Origin: Pisaster brevispinus
Taxonomy: Eukaryota; Echinodermata; Asteroidea; Forcipulatida; Asteriidae
Length of the DNA: 64,000 bases
Assembly: GCA_023634235.1 (NCBI GenBank)
Contig: JAMKCF010000003.1
Location: 8,382,742-8,446,741, forward strand
Direction of reading: 5' to 3'
Shown in pieces: positions 10,944 through 23,128 of this stretch. Below the pieces are notes generated by a model that made no database searches, was not told the DNA's origin, and saw only the letters and a list, made by a program, of their open reading frames with translations. How positions within the stretch are numbered: the stretch's first letter is position 1; each line of letters opens with the position of its first letter. Made by a program: the position numbers and the translations under genes.

Positions 10944-13900
10944 ATGGCTGCTGTGAGGGTGACAATGCGAAGGCTGGCGTCTGCTGTGAATAGAGGATTG
11001 CCACTGACAGCAACTCAAAACAAAGGTAGGATTATACAGTGTAATAATTAAATTAATTAAGCTCATATTCATTTATAGGGGGTCGATTTATATCGTTGAA
11101 CAAACGTTCACTGGACTGTCTTTACATTGTCATTGACGTTGTTTCCCGGAACAAACCGGACGGGCCGGCCCGCCGCGCCATGGCCGCGTACTGGCAGTCA
11201 GTTATGTAACAAGAAATTCGCCTCTAAGTCTAATCTTAATCACAATCTGAATTACATACTGTAGTCGGCAAAGCATCCTAATTGCGTAGTGGAAACATCA
11301 CACAAACTTGTGAAGAAGACAATGATCAACTTGATCGTAGTCTTGACCAAACTGGGCGCTGTACTCCTGAGTCCTTCCTTAATATAAACAAAAATTGAAA
11401 TCTTCGGTCATCAGGAGCACAGCGCCCCAGTTACTGGGTCAATAGCATGAGTAGTAGCAGTAGTAGTACCTACCTCCGAGCTCCATGTACTATGCTAGCC
11501 CTGAGTCATACTCAAATCAACTTTTGCCCGAGTCAAGTCGGTCATACCATGGAGGTAGTAATAATAAATATGCTCATATTTACCAGTACTGTCTCATACC
11601 CATGTCAACTCGTTTCGAGGTCAACACGTATCGTGCCACTGTTCCGTCCCAACTCCCAACTGGTCCCAACTTGAGTGTTAAAGTTGGTACGTCCCAACTA
11701 TAACACTACTGCAGACGCACAAGCTGAAGCGATCGGCGTTAATTAACAAGAATCTTGATTTCAACGGATCTCGGCTCTTTATACAAACTCATGTCAAAAC
11801 TGTCATGATGGAGCGAGCAGGTGCCCAGGACGAGCCTAGTATACTCCTCACAATGGACCGCTAACTCGGCGTAAATGGTGTTTTTAAAAGGTTCTGACAC
11901 TGACAGCGTGCTCATGCCGGGTGATGCTTACTTCAGTCTCAAAATAGGCCTTGTCATTTAATTTCCCTTCTCTTGGAAAACCAAAATTCGAACTAATTTC
12001 AAATATTCTCAAGGGCAAGGGAAAGTGGTCTTAAAAACTTCATACTATGATACTTACTAGTATATTATTATGTTTTTGGTTTATTCATTGGGGTGATTTG
12101 TGTTTACTGCGATCCCAACTATAGTTGGGACGTTCCAACTTTAACACTCAAGTTGGGACCAGTCCCAACTATAGTTGGGACGATTGTCAAGTTGGGACGG
12201 AACACCACTAGTCTAAGTCAGGGGGGCATTTTGTCCCACTTTATACTTTGCCGCCATCAACGGGTTATCGCAAGATTGTCATCGCTAATAATTTAGTGAA
12301 AGATTTAGTGAAATCATTATACAAAATCGCGATGGATTTTGGTTTTTAGCGATTGGTTTCGGTGTTTGCGATGATTGAAAAGCGTTAGTGAAATCATCCC
12401 AAGAGCTTGAACCCAGTGTGCTTGACTGCAGGACCCCTTTTGATTGGAGAAAGTCTTTATGTGTCATTTAATCAGGTTATTTGAATATTTGATCAACTAA
12501 ATGACTGGGCCTACACAGTGTGCAATGTCTGTCAAAAAGAAAAAAGAAAAGAAAAATATGTAATCCTAAACAAAATAAACAGGAGTAATTTTTGTCAGTA
12601 TCCAATGACTTGTTTTGAAAAAGATGCTGCATCCAACTGCCACTTTTTTCATTGGACACCCAATGTTATTGATGAGAATCACATCAGAAAGACGCTATTA
12701 AGCTTACTGCACTTTCCAATAAAATAAAAAAAAATCTACTCTCTTGTCTCTTGTAGCAACACATAATGCGAGACTCACTCGTTGTATGTCAGGATGGGCT
12801 GACCTACCAGACATCCACACCATGTTGAGGAAGACTTGCCGTGACTTTGCCGATAAGGAGTTGATGCCCATTGCAGGAGAGCTTGACAAAGAACATAGGT
12901 ATCCTAAGGAACAAGTAAGTCCATGATAAAGTCCATTCAAATTGTATGACGCTATTCATACGTCAAGTACCACAAGTAAATCATATATCAGGATTTATGA
13001 AGAACAATTATTGGGGTTTTGGTCATCCGCCAAAACCACCTTTGTTTTTGTTCAGTTTTTATATTGTTTTTCTTATACTTCCATCCAAAGATTCTCACAG
13101 CATTTACACATGAAATTAGTTATCTTTCAATCTCAGGAGCTACGGTCTTAAAGGACTAGAAAAATACATCAAATGAAACTCTGTGCTCCAACTTACATCC
13201 AGCAGCAGTTTGATTTGAGTGTTTTGATTCCTTTGTTGACAATTTTAATGATTTAAAAACACCTGTAAATGTATCAAGACCCAGCTGATGAATAAGGACT
13301 GTGCTGAATATGGCAAAGTTCTTAACCACAATGCCACAGGAAGCTTCTTCTTGCGTATGTCGAGGACAAAACAAATTAAAATTCCAAAGTACTGTGAAGC
13401 AAGCCACTCTCTAGTGGCCTCATCCACTTCCATCAGCCCAGGGATGCCATTTGGTGGTTTAAACAGGGGGCAGGTTGTGATGATGTGATCTGCTGTTTGC
13501 TCCTCTGCACCGCACTCACAAGCTGGACTTTGGGCCAAGCCCCATCTGAACATGTTGGCCTTGAAACGTACGACACCACTTCGCCAAAGGGAGCTAAAGT
13601 TGACCAATGAATTATTGTCATATTTCAGGTGAAGAAGCTGGGAGAGCTTGGACTGATGGCAATTGATGTCCCAGAGGTGTATGGTGGAACTGGGCTAGAT
13701 TACTTAGCCTATGCTATCGCTATGGAGGAGATCAGCAGAGGATGTGCATCATGTGGAGTCGTTATGAGTGTAAATAATGTAAGTAGGGTTATAACAAAAA
13801 TTAATAAAAAAAGAACCGCCGGTTCAAGTCAAGTGACTTTAGTATAGTGCAAACAAACTCAAAACTATTCTCAAATGTATTTCTGTAACTATGCATTCTG

Positions 13901-16900
13901 GTAAGACAGACTTTTCAGCAAAGCAATTTTTTGTGCTGAGCTGCTGTGTAATAAAGTCCAGGGCCTAATCATATGTTGCTGCTTAGTGCTTACCACTTAG
14001 TGCCTAATATTGATGGCCTCAAGATTAACACGCTCTATGGGGGTCGTTAAAGGGAGGGTATACCTTTGGTAATTACTCCAATAATTAATGACCAAAAAAA
14101 CTTGCTTGCTAAGAAGCACTGCAGCTGTTCATAGTGTATAACATTTTGAGAAACGATTCCTTCAAAGGAATGTGGTTTTCCTCCCACATGTAAAACTTAA
14201 ACTTCATCGTCTTCTCTCCATTGAGTTCTTGGCTGGTATAGTGATTAAGTTCGCTTTTCTGAGAACCCTTGGCTGCACAACCAGAAATAATAAATAAGTA
14301 AATCAATAGAATACGGGAGGGCGCCAGCAGTTTGTCAAGTCCCACACACACACACAGACAACACGAAAGCGTGTTTACTTGACACCAAGTCTGTGTCCTT
14401 GAATTCTGTGCATGGTAATATTGCATCTGGCATGAAGTGACTAAGACCCACATTTGGTAGTTAGCATCATCATAAAAATAGGTCAAGGTTGTTAGACTAA
14501 AGTAAGAAAGGATGGTGTGTCAACATTGATTCTTTTTTACTTCTCAAAACTCATTGTGTCTTTTTCCAGTCTTTATATCTTGGACCAATTATGAAGTTCG
14601 GCAATGAAGAGCAAATTGAGAAGTTTGCCAAACCTTTCCTGGATGGTGACAGGGTCGGCTGTTTTGGACTCAGTGAGCCAGGTAAGATAAGCAAAGTAAA
14701 TCAACCTCTGTCTGGCAGAAGAGCGTAATGCCTTGACCAATTTTCAAAATGTTTTATTTTTTTTCTTTAGAAGTCTTTTAAAACATTTGACACTGCAATG
14801 TAGAAGCTTTAAATTAATGTTTACACGTTTGCAGTTACAACTGAACAGAATCTTGCCAATAATACTGACTTGGACCCAAGATTAGCAAGTAGCATGGTGC
14901 TTATCTGTCATCACTAGACTACCCTTTTTTCTGTTGTGGGAGTCTTGGTGCCAGCCTGTTTTCATGACTGATTTAAGCAAGATAAGTGCGGGCAATGTGG
15001 TTGATGGTGAAGGGTTCTACCCATGCACAAGCTAGTGTATCGGGCCGATACATGCGAGTTGGGGTTGATACAATTTAGGGCAGATGCGCAAAAAAAAACC
15101 ATTATTTTAAATGTTTTTTGTTTTGTTTTTTGGTTCAAGATCAAATTCACAAAAATCGTGAAGATAAGAGCATATAGAACACTGAAGATTGCAAGGGCCT
15201 TTACAAATAAAACACAAAGTAAAGAAATTCCAAGGACTACGTTTCGTGTCGTGGCCGAGCGGTTAGAGCATCGGACTCAAGTTCTGGTGGCTGAGTCAAC
15301 AGGGTGTGGGTTCGAATCCCGGTCATGACACTTGTGTCCTTGAGCAAGACACTTAACTATAATTGCTTCTCATTACCCAGGGGTAAATGGGTACCTGTGA
15401 GGGCAGAGATGATTCTTGTGATTGATTTAGCTTAGTGCGCTACATATTTGGCAGCACAGGCTGTATACTCCCAAGGGAGCTGAGATGGTTTAAGGAATGA
15501 AATAAATGGCCCAGTGACCAGGGGAAATAATGTTGAAGCGCCTTGAGCGTCACTGAGTGACGAATTTGAGCGCTATATAAGAAGCCACTATTATTATTGT
15601 TTCAATTCAGCATGCTTAGGGCCAAACTTCCAAAACTTGGGTCCAGAATCTCCCCCCAGTTTTGACAAATCCTGCAGAGAACCCTGTGGTGCTTAGACCC
15701 TTATCCTGCTGACACCTTCTTTGTGTAGTCTCCTGTGTGCAGTATTAACAATGCATTCTGATTCAAATCTATACCATTAATGGACCTGACTATATGCCCT
15801 TTCAGCCTCACTCTGGTTACACTGGTTGAAATGGGAGTAATACAAGATTGATGCTCCATCTTTTTCGTTGATTGATCCGAGGGGGAAAAAAACAAACCCA
15901 CCTACAGAAATTGTAAAGGAAATTGTAAAAAAAAACCAGACCTTTTTCACATTGCCTTTAACTTTGATTTTCTCTCAAGGGAATGGTAGTGATGCAGGTG
16001 CAGCCTCAACCACAGCAAGACTTAACGGTGACCACTGGGTACTGAATGGCAGGAAAGCCTGGATTACCAATGGTTATGAATCAGAAGCTAGCGTGGTCTT
16101 CGCTACCACAGACAAATCACTCAAACACAAGGTAAAATATGAAGGCACAGACCTGGAATTTCATCTTTGAAATGTTTGTGCAAGGCCATTTTCATTTTGC
16201 AAAGGGCATTTCCATTGTAAAATCTTGAAGGCTAAGGGAAACATTTGAAGGGGCATCAAGGCCAACACCAAGGCAAGTGAGGCCATAGCCCATGTGGCGT
16301 CCATTTAGTTCCAGGCCTGAAGGCATAGTGGAAACTGCACTGTGCAAAGTTAAGGGGTAGTCAAATTAAGTGGTAACTCTCAAAGCTAATAAACTGGAAC
16401 AACTTTGACTGTTCATTAAAACCACAGGCCTGATACCTAATTGTTCAAGGGCAAGACAGTTTTTCCTTAATAAAGGGTACTTCCATCAAATTTAAATTCT
16501 ACCTGGACATTTAATGGGGCACAAAGGCACTGCCCAGGGGCATGGAGTCATTTGCCTCTGTTGCCTCAATAAAGTATGCAGTAGCTGAATTGAAAACTTC
16601 TGGAATCTTAAAAAATATGAATTAAAAATTTAATCTTAATTTTTCAATTAAAATCGGGAAAAAATTGTACCTAACATCATTAATAGATCTTTTTTTTTGA
16701 AATTCTTTGCTTTTTGTGGAATTCAGGGTATCAGTGCATTCCTCGTTCCCAAACCCACTGAGGGGCTCTCCTTAGGGAAGAAGGAAGACAAGTTGGGGAT
16801 AAGAGCATCATCAACGACGGAACTCATCTTCGAGGATTGCGCCATCCCAAAGGAGAATCTGCTCGGGCAGGAAGGCATGGGATTCAAGATTGCCATGGTA

Positions 16901-19900
16901 ACCAGAAACAAATCATTGATTCTCGATAGAAGCTTCTTCTATGTCAAGTAATATTATAGCAGACTTCAGAATTTTCGGCATCGCGGTGAACACAGACAGA
17001 ATGGCGGAAATTGGTGTAGAACACGGAATCGTTCCAATTGCACGAAATAATCAGAATTCAACAGGAATCAAAATACTGGATTCAAATGATGACTAAAATG
17101 AAATCGAGAACAAACAATTACAACATTCTACAAACGTGAAATCCTTCCAATTCTGGCAATTAAAATCCACCATCACCGGATCAATCTGACATTACTTACC
17201 AGCGTCGGTCGGCATCATCACCGATTGGTCAACTCTAAAGGGCAACTACTAGCGGGCTGGCAGTGACTGAGTTCATGGCCAGTGGTTTCCCTTTTGGAGT
17301 CTACCTCACCCTTGGCGACATACACGTATTTTAGTCTGTGTGTTCTTTGCCAACATTCCCTTAGTTCATGTTTAGCTATGCGATGCATAGGGATCCAGAC
17401 AACAGTGCCTTGAACCGTGCTGGTACCCGGCCATCTAAGTCCAAATTAGTAGAATCTGGGTACCATACCCGCGCACACTCCATCGGCTCCAGTGTGTCAC
17501 AGTGGCTACCAAACGGAAGGCTTTTCTGGCAAAGCGGTCCAGACAGCTCCATAATGAGTTGTAAATTCGGGTTAGACAGTAAGCACCAGAAGGTTTTATG
17601 CATCAGATGGATTTAAGTGAGCTTCAATCGGGTAGTTGTGTCATGTGTATTGTGTTATTTTAACCTTGAATTACCACTGTTGTTATCACTGAAACTTAAC
17701 ACCGGTTAAAAACGGAATTCAAAGTTTTAGAAAACGGAATTCAGTAAATTACATCACGGAAAATTCTTATGTCTGTTATTTGACTGAAATCCATGTTTTC
17801 ATTCCTTTGTTTTACATGTAGATGACGCTTGATGCTGGAAGGATAGGAGTTGCTTCACAAGCTTTAGGTATTGCTCAGGTAATAGGCTATACTTCATTTT
17901 GGAGTATTGTGACACAAATTGTTACATAGTCTAGCCCCGCAGTATTTAAGTCAGCTAGTTTCTATCCAGTCCCAGTGTTGTTACTGCCTTCGCAGTTCCG
18001 GTGACGGTATTTTTCTTAACCATACTGTAGCTGGTGGTAAGCTTGGGGGATCAAGCCTTTGAGTGTAGTGCACCACCCCTCTAGAACAAACTTTCACTTA
18101 ATATTAAACAAGCTTTTTACTAATTACTATCGATGTGAAGGTCATGTCTTTCACCAGTGTTTGTGTAGAATGATACAACACTGTTTCAGATATTAAGAAA
18201 AAGTTCTTTTGGGATGTAGGACCACTTTTCCGAGCAGAACCCACCATTTTGATTTCATCTTAAAATGTTTCCTTCCTTGCATCCAATTTTAGGCTTCGTT
18301 GGAATGTGCAATCAAGTATGCAACAGAACGAAAGGCATTTGAGAAGCCCATAGCCAGTTTACAGCTTATACAGAGCAAGCTAGCTGATATGGAAGTGCGG
18401 GTGGAGAGTGCCAGGCTACTCACATGGAAAGCTGCCGCTCTCAAAGATAGTGGCAAGAACTTTATAAAGGTTAGGAAAATCATTATATTCTATTTATTAA
18501 ATGTTAAATTTGCATTGAGGATAAATAATTGTATTTGGTTTGTGTGTATAAAAGCACTGTGTACTTTCCCTAGTCCTGTGAACAAAACCCTCCACAGGCG
18601 TATTATTCGGTAGGGATTCGAACCCATGCCATTTTGCTATTCCAGAGCAGATGTCTTAACATTAAACCACTGAGATTGCCATGTAGCTAGGGGCTAGAGG
18701 CAGTTCAAATCCTATGTTTTAGTAGAAAGTACTGAGTGTAAGGGTTAAATTGTGTAAGGGTTAAACCAAATAATATTCTTTATCCCCGCTGCAAATTTAA
18801 CATCTATTAACTTTTAACGCTCTTGAATGGCAAGGGTGGTGGGTTAGAATCCCACCCGAAGTGGTTTTTTTGTCACTTGACTCGGGAGAAGTACTGAGTA
18901 TACAGTGCTTTACACACATCAGTGTGTGGATAAAACCAAATAATTTTATTTTTATTCTAATTCAAGTTATGTTCAGAGCTTTCAAAGTCCTGGGTTGGGG
19001 GGGGGGGGGGCATCTATAGCTAACTTGGCTAGTGGTTGAACCATCAAATTGATGACCAAGGATCGTTGGGGTGCCATGACAGACTCTTGGGTAGTCAGGG
19101 AGCGAATGGGCTAGTACTCTCCGATTTCCTACCTCCTCAGGTAGTTGTTAATAGGCAGGACAGTTATTTTCAGAACCAAGTTGTCTTCCAAATTCTGAAA
19201 TCTACTGCGTGGCAGTAAAACAAATAGCAAGACAAGTTTTCAAGAACAAATCTACGCAGCAATGTAGATACTTACACATGGTGTTACCGCAAACTGAATG
19301 TACATTGATACCTTGTATAAAATCTCTGGCAATCCGAATAAAAACTTGCAAACGGACGATTTTTCATTCTTTGAAAAGTTCCTGTAAATCTAATTTAAGC
19401 AGTAATGTACATTGTTTTGTTCGACAGGAGGCTGCTATGGCCAAGTTGGCCGCATCAGAGGCTGCAACGTACTGTGCACATCAGGTAGGTTATAGGAATA
19501 CACTGTAAAATAGCAGGGCCATTATTTCTGTCATGTTTCCAGTTCATAGTTAAACGATAACTTTACACATACAAAATTCACTCATACCAAAGACAAGGTT
19601 GGATTATTCATTAGGCAAACTAGACTGTATCTAGTGCCTCTGAAAAAAAAAAAAAAAAAAAAAAGCCAATGAAATACGTATAATATGCGTCCACACATAC
19701 ATGTTAGTCAACCATGTTAATCAAGGACTTTCCTTTGTTCTTCCATTGTCTGGACTTATGTTTTTTTAAGAGATGCCCAATGAAACATTGGTTTTTCTAT
19801 ACAAGCAAAGCAAGGATATCTCGCTCTGTTGAAACACATGGATCCTTTTCGATAAAGTTCTCGGTTTCATCTTGTAGACGACATAGTCCAGAGCCGTATA

Positions 19901-20543
19901 TTGGGAGAGTTGCGGAATAGAGGGACCAGTTTTCTTTGGTCACGTGGCAGCTGGATGCCAATTTCGGTCCAAATACAGCACAACTCAATGGGCAGACTAG
20001 TCTGGCACCCTGTATTCACACATGTGTTTTTTGGACACAAAATGGCTGCCGATCGCATGTTGTCTTAACTCTCTCAATATAGAGTGATACAGGAGAATTG
20101 GATATTGGAGGTTTGATTTAGGCAATAGGCTTAGGGAGGAATGGTTTTTCAACAACTGGTTTGTCATGAATTGCTGCAACACAAAAAAAGCAATTGTGAT
20201 TTTGGGGGCTCTTTATTCCCATTTTCTCAACTTTTCAGTATTTCAGACAGGAAATATTTCTCTGTAGGATTGGTACTAATACAATTTTTATAACCAGTTG
20301 GGTAACAGATTGAATGTAGTCAGCTTCTCACAAGAATACATGTCCTTTACTCTGTCTTGAATTGTTGTTTTGGTGTGTGTCCAGTCCATCCAGATCCTAG
20401 GTGGCATGGGCTACGTGACTGACATGCCTGCTGAGAGGTTCTACAGGGATGCTCGCATCACAGAGATCTATGAAGGAACCAGTGAGATTCAGAGACTAGT
20501 CATTGCTGGCAGGATGCTCAAGGAGCATGCTGAGAAAGCCTAG
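10944..20543 (+). CDS. ACADS: Short-chain acyl-CoA dehydrogenase, mitochondrial (SCAD), complete, 10 exons
   Basis: Exons: 10944-11025, 12757-12914, 13629-13778, 14570-14681, 15980-16131, 16727-16897, 17822-17878, 18293-18469, 19428-19484, 20385-20543 (stop TAG). All borders are GT-AG and phases agree; the product is 424 aa (human is 412, from memory). Residues 1-40 are rich in Arg, Ala and Ser without acidic residues, as in a mitochondrial presequence. Both family signatures are present: [13 protein letters not shown] across exons 4/5, and [20 protein letters not shown] in exon 10. Glu402 in IYEGTSEIQ matches the catalytic base. It dehydrogenates short-chain acyl-CoA (butyryl-CoA) using FAD and passes electrons to ETF in beta-oxidation. 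The near-continuous match to SCAD argues against other acyl-CoA dehydrogenases. The start context TACAAAATGGC is favourable. Confidence 0.96.
11636..12205. repeat. TIR element in ACADS intron 1
   Basis: The segment 11636-11703 is the reverse complement, with small changes, of 12120-12205. The shared core is AACTTTAACACTCAAGTTGGG, ending in GGGACGGAACACCACT. The right arm contains two copies of the palindrome TCCCAACTATAGTTGGGA. About 410 bases lie between the arms. A non-autonomous DNA transposon is the simplest reading. Confidence 0.65.
13390..13607 (-). pseudogene. Fragment of a non-LTR retrotransposon C-terminus
   Basis: Lies in ACADS intron 2, antisense to the gene. The minus-strand frame reads [18 protein letters not shown] followed by [17 protein letters not shown] and a short [10 protein letters not shown] tail. 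This Cys-x-Cys...His...Cys arrangement is typical of the region after the reverse transcriptase domain in jockey/CR1-like LINEs. No reverse transcriptase motifs precede it within the intron, so it is a relic. Confidence 0.7.
14048..14200 (+). repeat. Dispersed repeat fragment in ACADS intron 3
   Basis: Begins TTAAAGGGAGGGTATACC and continues with TTTGGTAATTACTC, then contains ACATTTTGAGAAACG. It resembles an abundant interspersed repeat that I associate, from memory only, with echinoderm genomes. No second copy was recognised in this window. Confidence 0.35.
15246..15599 (+). mobile_element. tRNA-derived SINE with LINE-like 3' tail
   Basis: Lies in ACADS intron 4. The head (15246-15331) folds like tRNA-Leu: GTGTCGT and ATGACAC acceptor arms, A box TGGCCGAGCGG, loop CTCAAGT with a CAA anticodon, a long variable region, and B box GGTTCGAATCC. 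A body of about 200 bases follows, then a 3' part with AGCGCC...GAGCGCTATATAAGAA and an (ATT)n tail resembling the 3' end of the LINE at 33953-35404. The attached body makes this a SINE, not a functional tRNA gene. Confidence 0.85.
18595..18690 (-). repeat. tRNA-like SINE fragment in ACADS intron 8
   Basis: Read on the minus strand it has an A-box-like CTCAGTGGTTTAATG and, 45 bases on, the B box GGGTTCGAATCCC. No complementary acceptor arms are seen, so it is a tRNA-derived repeat remnant. Confidence 0.5.
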
Positions 20544-20954
20544 ATGAGTGACTGGAAGCATTCCTAACAAGTGATCTGGAAAATCCAAAACCTTATGTTT
20601 TAAAAGAGTAAAAACATATACATGTAATGGGGTTTTCACGATGTTCTTGTGACCCTGATGACCGAGTGAGCTAAATTTTTACAGGGTGTTATTTCATGTA
20701 AATGTTGGGTCACAAAAAGTGCAGAGTCTTTTACCAAAGTTGTCCTTGTGCTAACCCTAATCACCTCAAACGTTCAAACCTATTGCCATGTTTGATTCTG
20801 TTGGATGGAGAATCAGTTGAGTAAACTTATAATGAGGTAAGGCATACCACCAGAGTCCAAACCGAGTCCAACAGTTTAGCACCGAGTTACCGTGTTTAGG
20901 AGAGGGAAAAAACGTCAGAGAAACCACATAATGGAGTCAAGGTTTAAAGCTAGG

Positions 20955-21070
20955 TCAGGCCGTGTCCGAAACGGCGACTTCGGCTACAGCTACGGCTAGA
21001 TCGCGTGCGTCTGCCTATTCTTCAACACTGGCAGACGCGCTGATCTAACGGCCTCATATTCCAAAGCCTT
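20955..21070. repeat. Foldback repeat in the ACADS 3' UTR region
   Basis: Contains arms GATCGCGTGCGTCTGCC and GGCAGACGCGCTGATC around a 14-base loop. The left flank (GCCGTGTCCGAAACGG, then GCTACAGCTACGGCT) recurs in modified form at 50795-50960. It is more G+C-rich than the surroundings. Confidence 0.55.
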
Positions 21071-21270
21071 CTTGATAGATATCACTTGGCAGCTCAGTGT
21101 TTGTGTACCTTCCCATGTTTACCAGCAAAACAGAAGAATCTGCATCCCTCTAGAGTGGCGCATAGGGCCAGAGTAACTATCTTTGTCTGTAAATTTACAA
21201 TTGTTTCTCGTAGCAAATTTGCCCCAAGAATTAGTTATACGCCTAGCAAATGTTTGGTCAAATGGAACAC

Positions 21271-21395
21271 TTTGGAATGTTAGGTGGCAGCAGACTTACC
21301 AGGTAAATTTCCATTGTTTGCGTAGTTCTGAGCATGCGCACATCATCGAGAACAATGGATTTATCTGCTTAGTCTGCTGCCGCCTAGCATCCCAA
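21271..21395. repeat. Hairpin MITE, family 1 copy A
   Basis: Nearly palindromic along its length. The left end TTGGAATGTTAGGTGGCAGC pairs with the right end GCTGCCGCCTAGCATCCCAA, and pairing continues through AGACTTACCAGG and AACAATGG. Copy B lies at 58721-58839. Confidence 0.75.
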
Positions 21396-21633
21396 TAGTC
21401 CCCCATTGGCTTCGAACATTTTGGTCACTTGGGAAACTCATCTCACTTCAAGCACAAGCACTTGGCACTTAACTTAGCAAAATCAGCATTTTGAAGTTTG
21501 AGGCCCTCTTGCTATCTCAGCACTGAGTCATATTCTTCTGAACATGGAAACGGCCATTGTTGTACTTGATGTGAAATGCCTCATTCGGAACAGTGCAGAA
21601 ATTATGTTACAAATTATGTTTTACTTATAATTT

Positions 21634-21639
21634 AATAAA
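21634..21639 (+). terminator. Candidate polyadenylation signal of ACADS
   Basis: AATAAA in TTTAATAAAAGTTG, about 1.1 kb after the ACADS stop. Further AATAAA hexamers at 21765 and near 21951 are alternatives; none is clearly better. Confidence 0.4.
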
Positions 21640-22750
21640 AGTTGTACAAATTATTTAGAGTGATTTGGGAAAGTTAGGTGTTATCAAATAACCAAATTCT
21701 TGTTGAACAGCACCATGCATTTTTGTGGGTAAGTGTGATCAAATGTTGCCTTATTATAAGTGTTAATAAACTTTCTACAGTTTTGAATCGAACAATTTGA
21801 TGCCCCACACCAAAATCAGGCACTTTGCAAATAGTGAAATTGCATTAAAAGTGGAGACAACCAAAACATCTGTACTGATATTAATGTGATGTGATGTCTT
21901 AATGAGGAAGGGAAATGACCAGTTTAATTTTGTGATGTACTCATTTTCCAATAAATAGAGTCCTCATGTGAGTTGGGACAAAACTACAAGTCTCTAACCT
22001 TACGTTAAAATGGTGTAAATTGCCATTGTGTAAATTGCCAGTGCAAAATTTGTCAACATTCGTAACATCTGAAGGGTCTCCACTTTTTTCTACGGGGATG
22101 TTTTTGTTCAGAACTGACTTTCGATAACATTTTATCGAAACAGCCTTGAATTTGACCTTTTGACCTACGGGAACAATTCCTCCTTGGAATGAAAAAATCC
22201 ATAAGTTGATGAAATCCAATGACATATAATTGTTGCAAATTTCGCTCTTAAAAAGTCAGTTATGTTCATCTTTTTGATGAGCATATAAACCTGGTGTTGA
22301 ATTTCGGAAGGAAGTGCCTGGTTTTTGAATGGAGTGTCAGATGTGTTAGGATTTATTTCTTAGAGTCAATATGATAGGAAAGAGTACTGCATTTAAAATG
22401 ATTAATTAGTTAACAAGTGTAATCTAAATCCAAAGACTAAAGATTTTGTTTTAGTAAAGTTTATTTATTTCCAGTTTCAATTTTCTTTGCATTTGGTACT
22501 CACTTCATTGAATGGAAAGTAAGTTATTGCATTAAAGGAGATAATTTCATTTTGAATTCACTGACAGTAAGCAAGAACAACATTGCAAGAGACATACTTC
22601 TATTAAAGCACATTAGTTCCTTTCAGTTGCAGTACAGGCCATTTGTCCATAGTGCTACATCAAACCGAAATAGACGTCTGTGATTTGAGATCTTGTATTT
22701 TTGTTTGTGCTCTAAATCTGGTCTCTGGTATTGCAGGCATGATGGGGGCA

Positions 22751-22915
22751 GCCGATTTCACGAGATGCTAGGATTAATCCTATCTCGAGTTAGGACGAGT
22801 AACTAGTCCTAACTTAGGATTAATCTTAAGGTTTACATGTTACAGTGCAAGGCTGGGACTTGTCCTAAGTCCTAAGATTAATCCTAAGTTAGGAAGAGTT
22901 TGGTGAAATCGACGG
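22751..22915. repeat. MITE with TIRs and TAGGATTAATC motifs
   Basis: The left end GCCGATTTCACGAG pairs with the right end GGTGAAATCGACGGC. Inside, the pieces CTAGGATTAATCCTA and CTAAGATTAATCCTAAG form further inverted complementarity. A tRNA-like SINE remnant abuts it on the right. Confidence 0.65.
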
Positions 22916-23105
22916 CCGGTTGGCTCAGTGGCTTCTTTCCCTGCCTTTCACCTCTGTGGACCCTTTTTGAGCCCCTTCCTCCTCACAGCGGAGTTTGTAT
23001 GTGGATTGGGTTTCAAACTGTGCATTATTGCATGGAATTCCCCAATCTGGGTTTCCTCCTTCATCTGGAAGTGAACATTTCTTTATCATCTCATATTCGA
23101 CATGT
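22912..23105 (+). repeat. SINE-like repeat, family C copy 1
   Basis: Starts GGCCGGTTGGCTCAGTGGCT, an A-box-like sequence, and runs through TGTATGTGGATTGGGTTT to CTGGAAGTGAACATTTCT. The same order of motifs, diverged, is seen at 62426-62640. Confidence 0.5.
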
Positions 23106-23128
23106 TGTTGGGTCTGTAATTACAGACC

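Noticed and set aside
13245..13389. Continuation of the LINE fragment frame toward 13245
   Set aside because: Similarity to LINE C-termini stops near [10 protein letters not shown]; the remaining codons look like random read-through.
15246..15331. Functional tRNA-Leu(CAA) gene
   Set aside because: Folds reasonably but is fused to a SINE body with a LINE-like tail, and a decayed second copy lies at 27168-27494.
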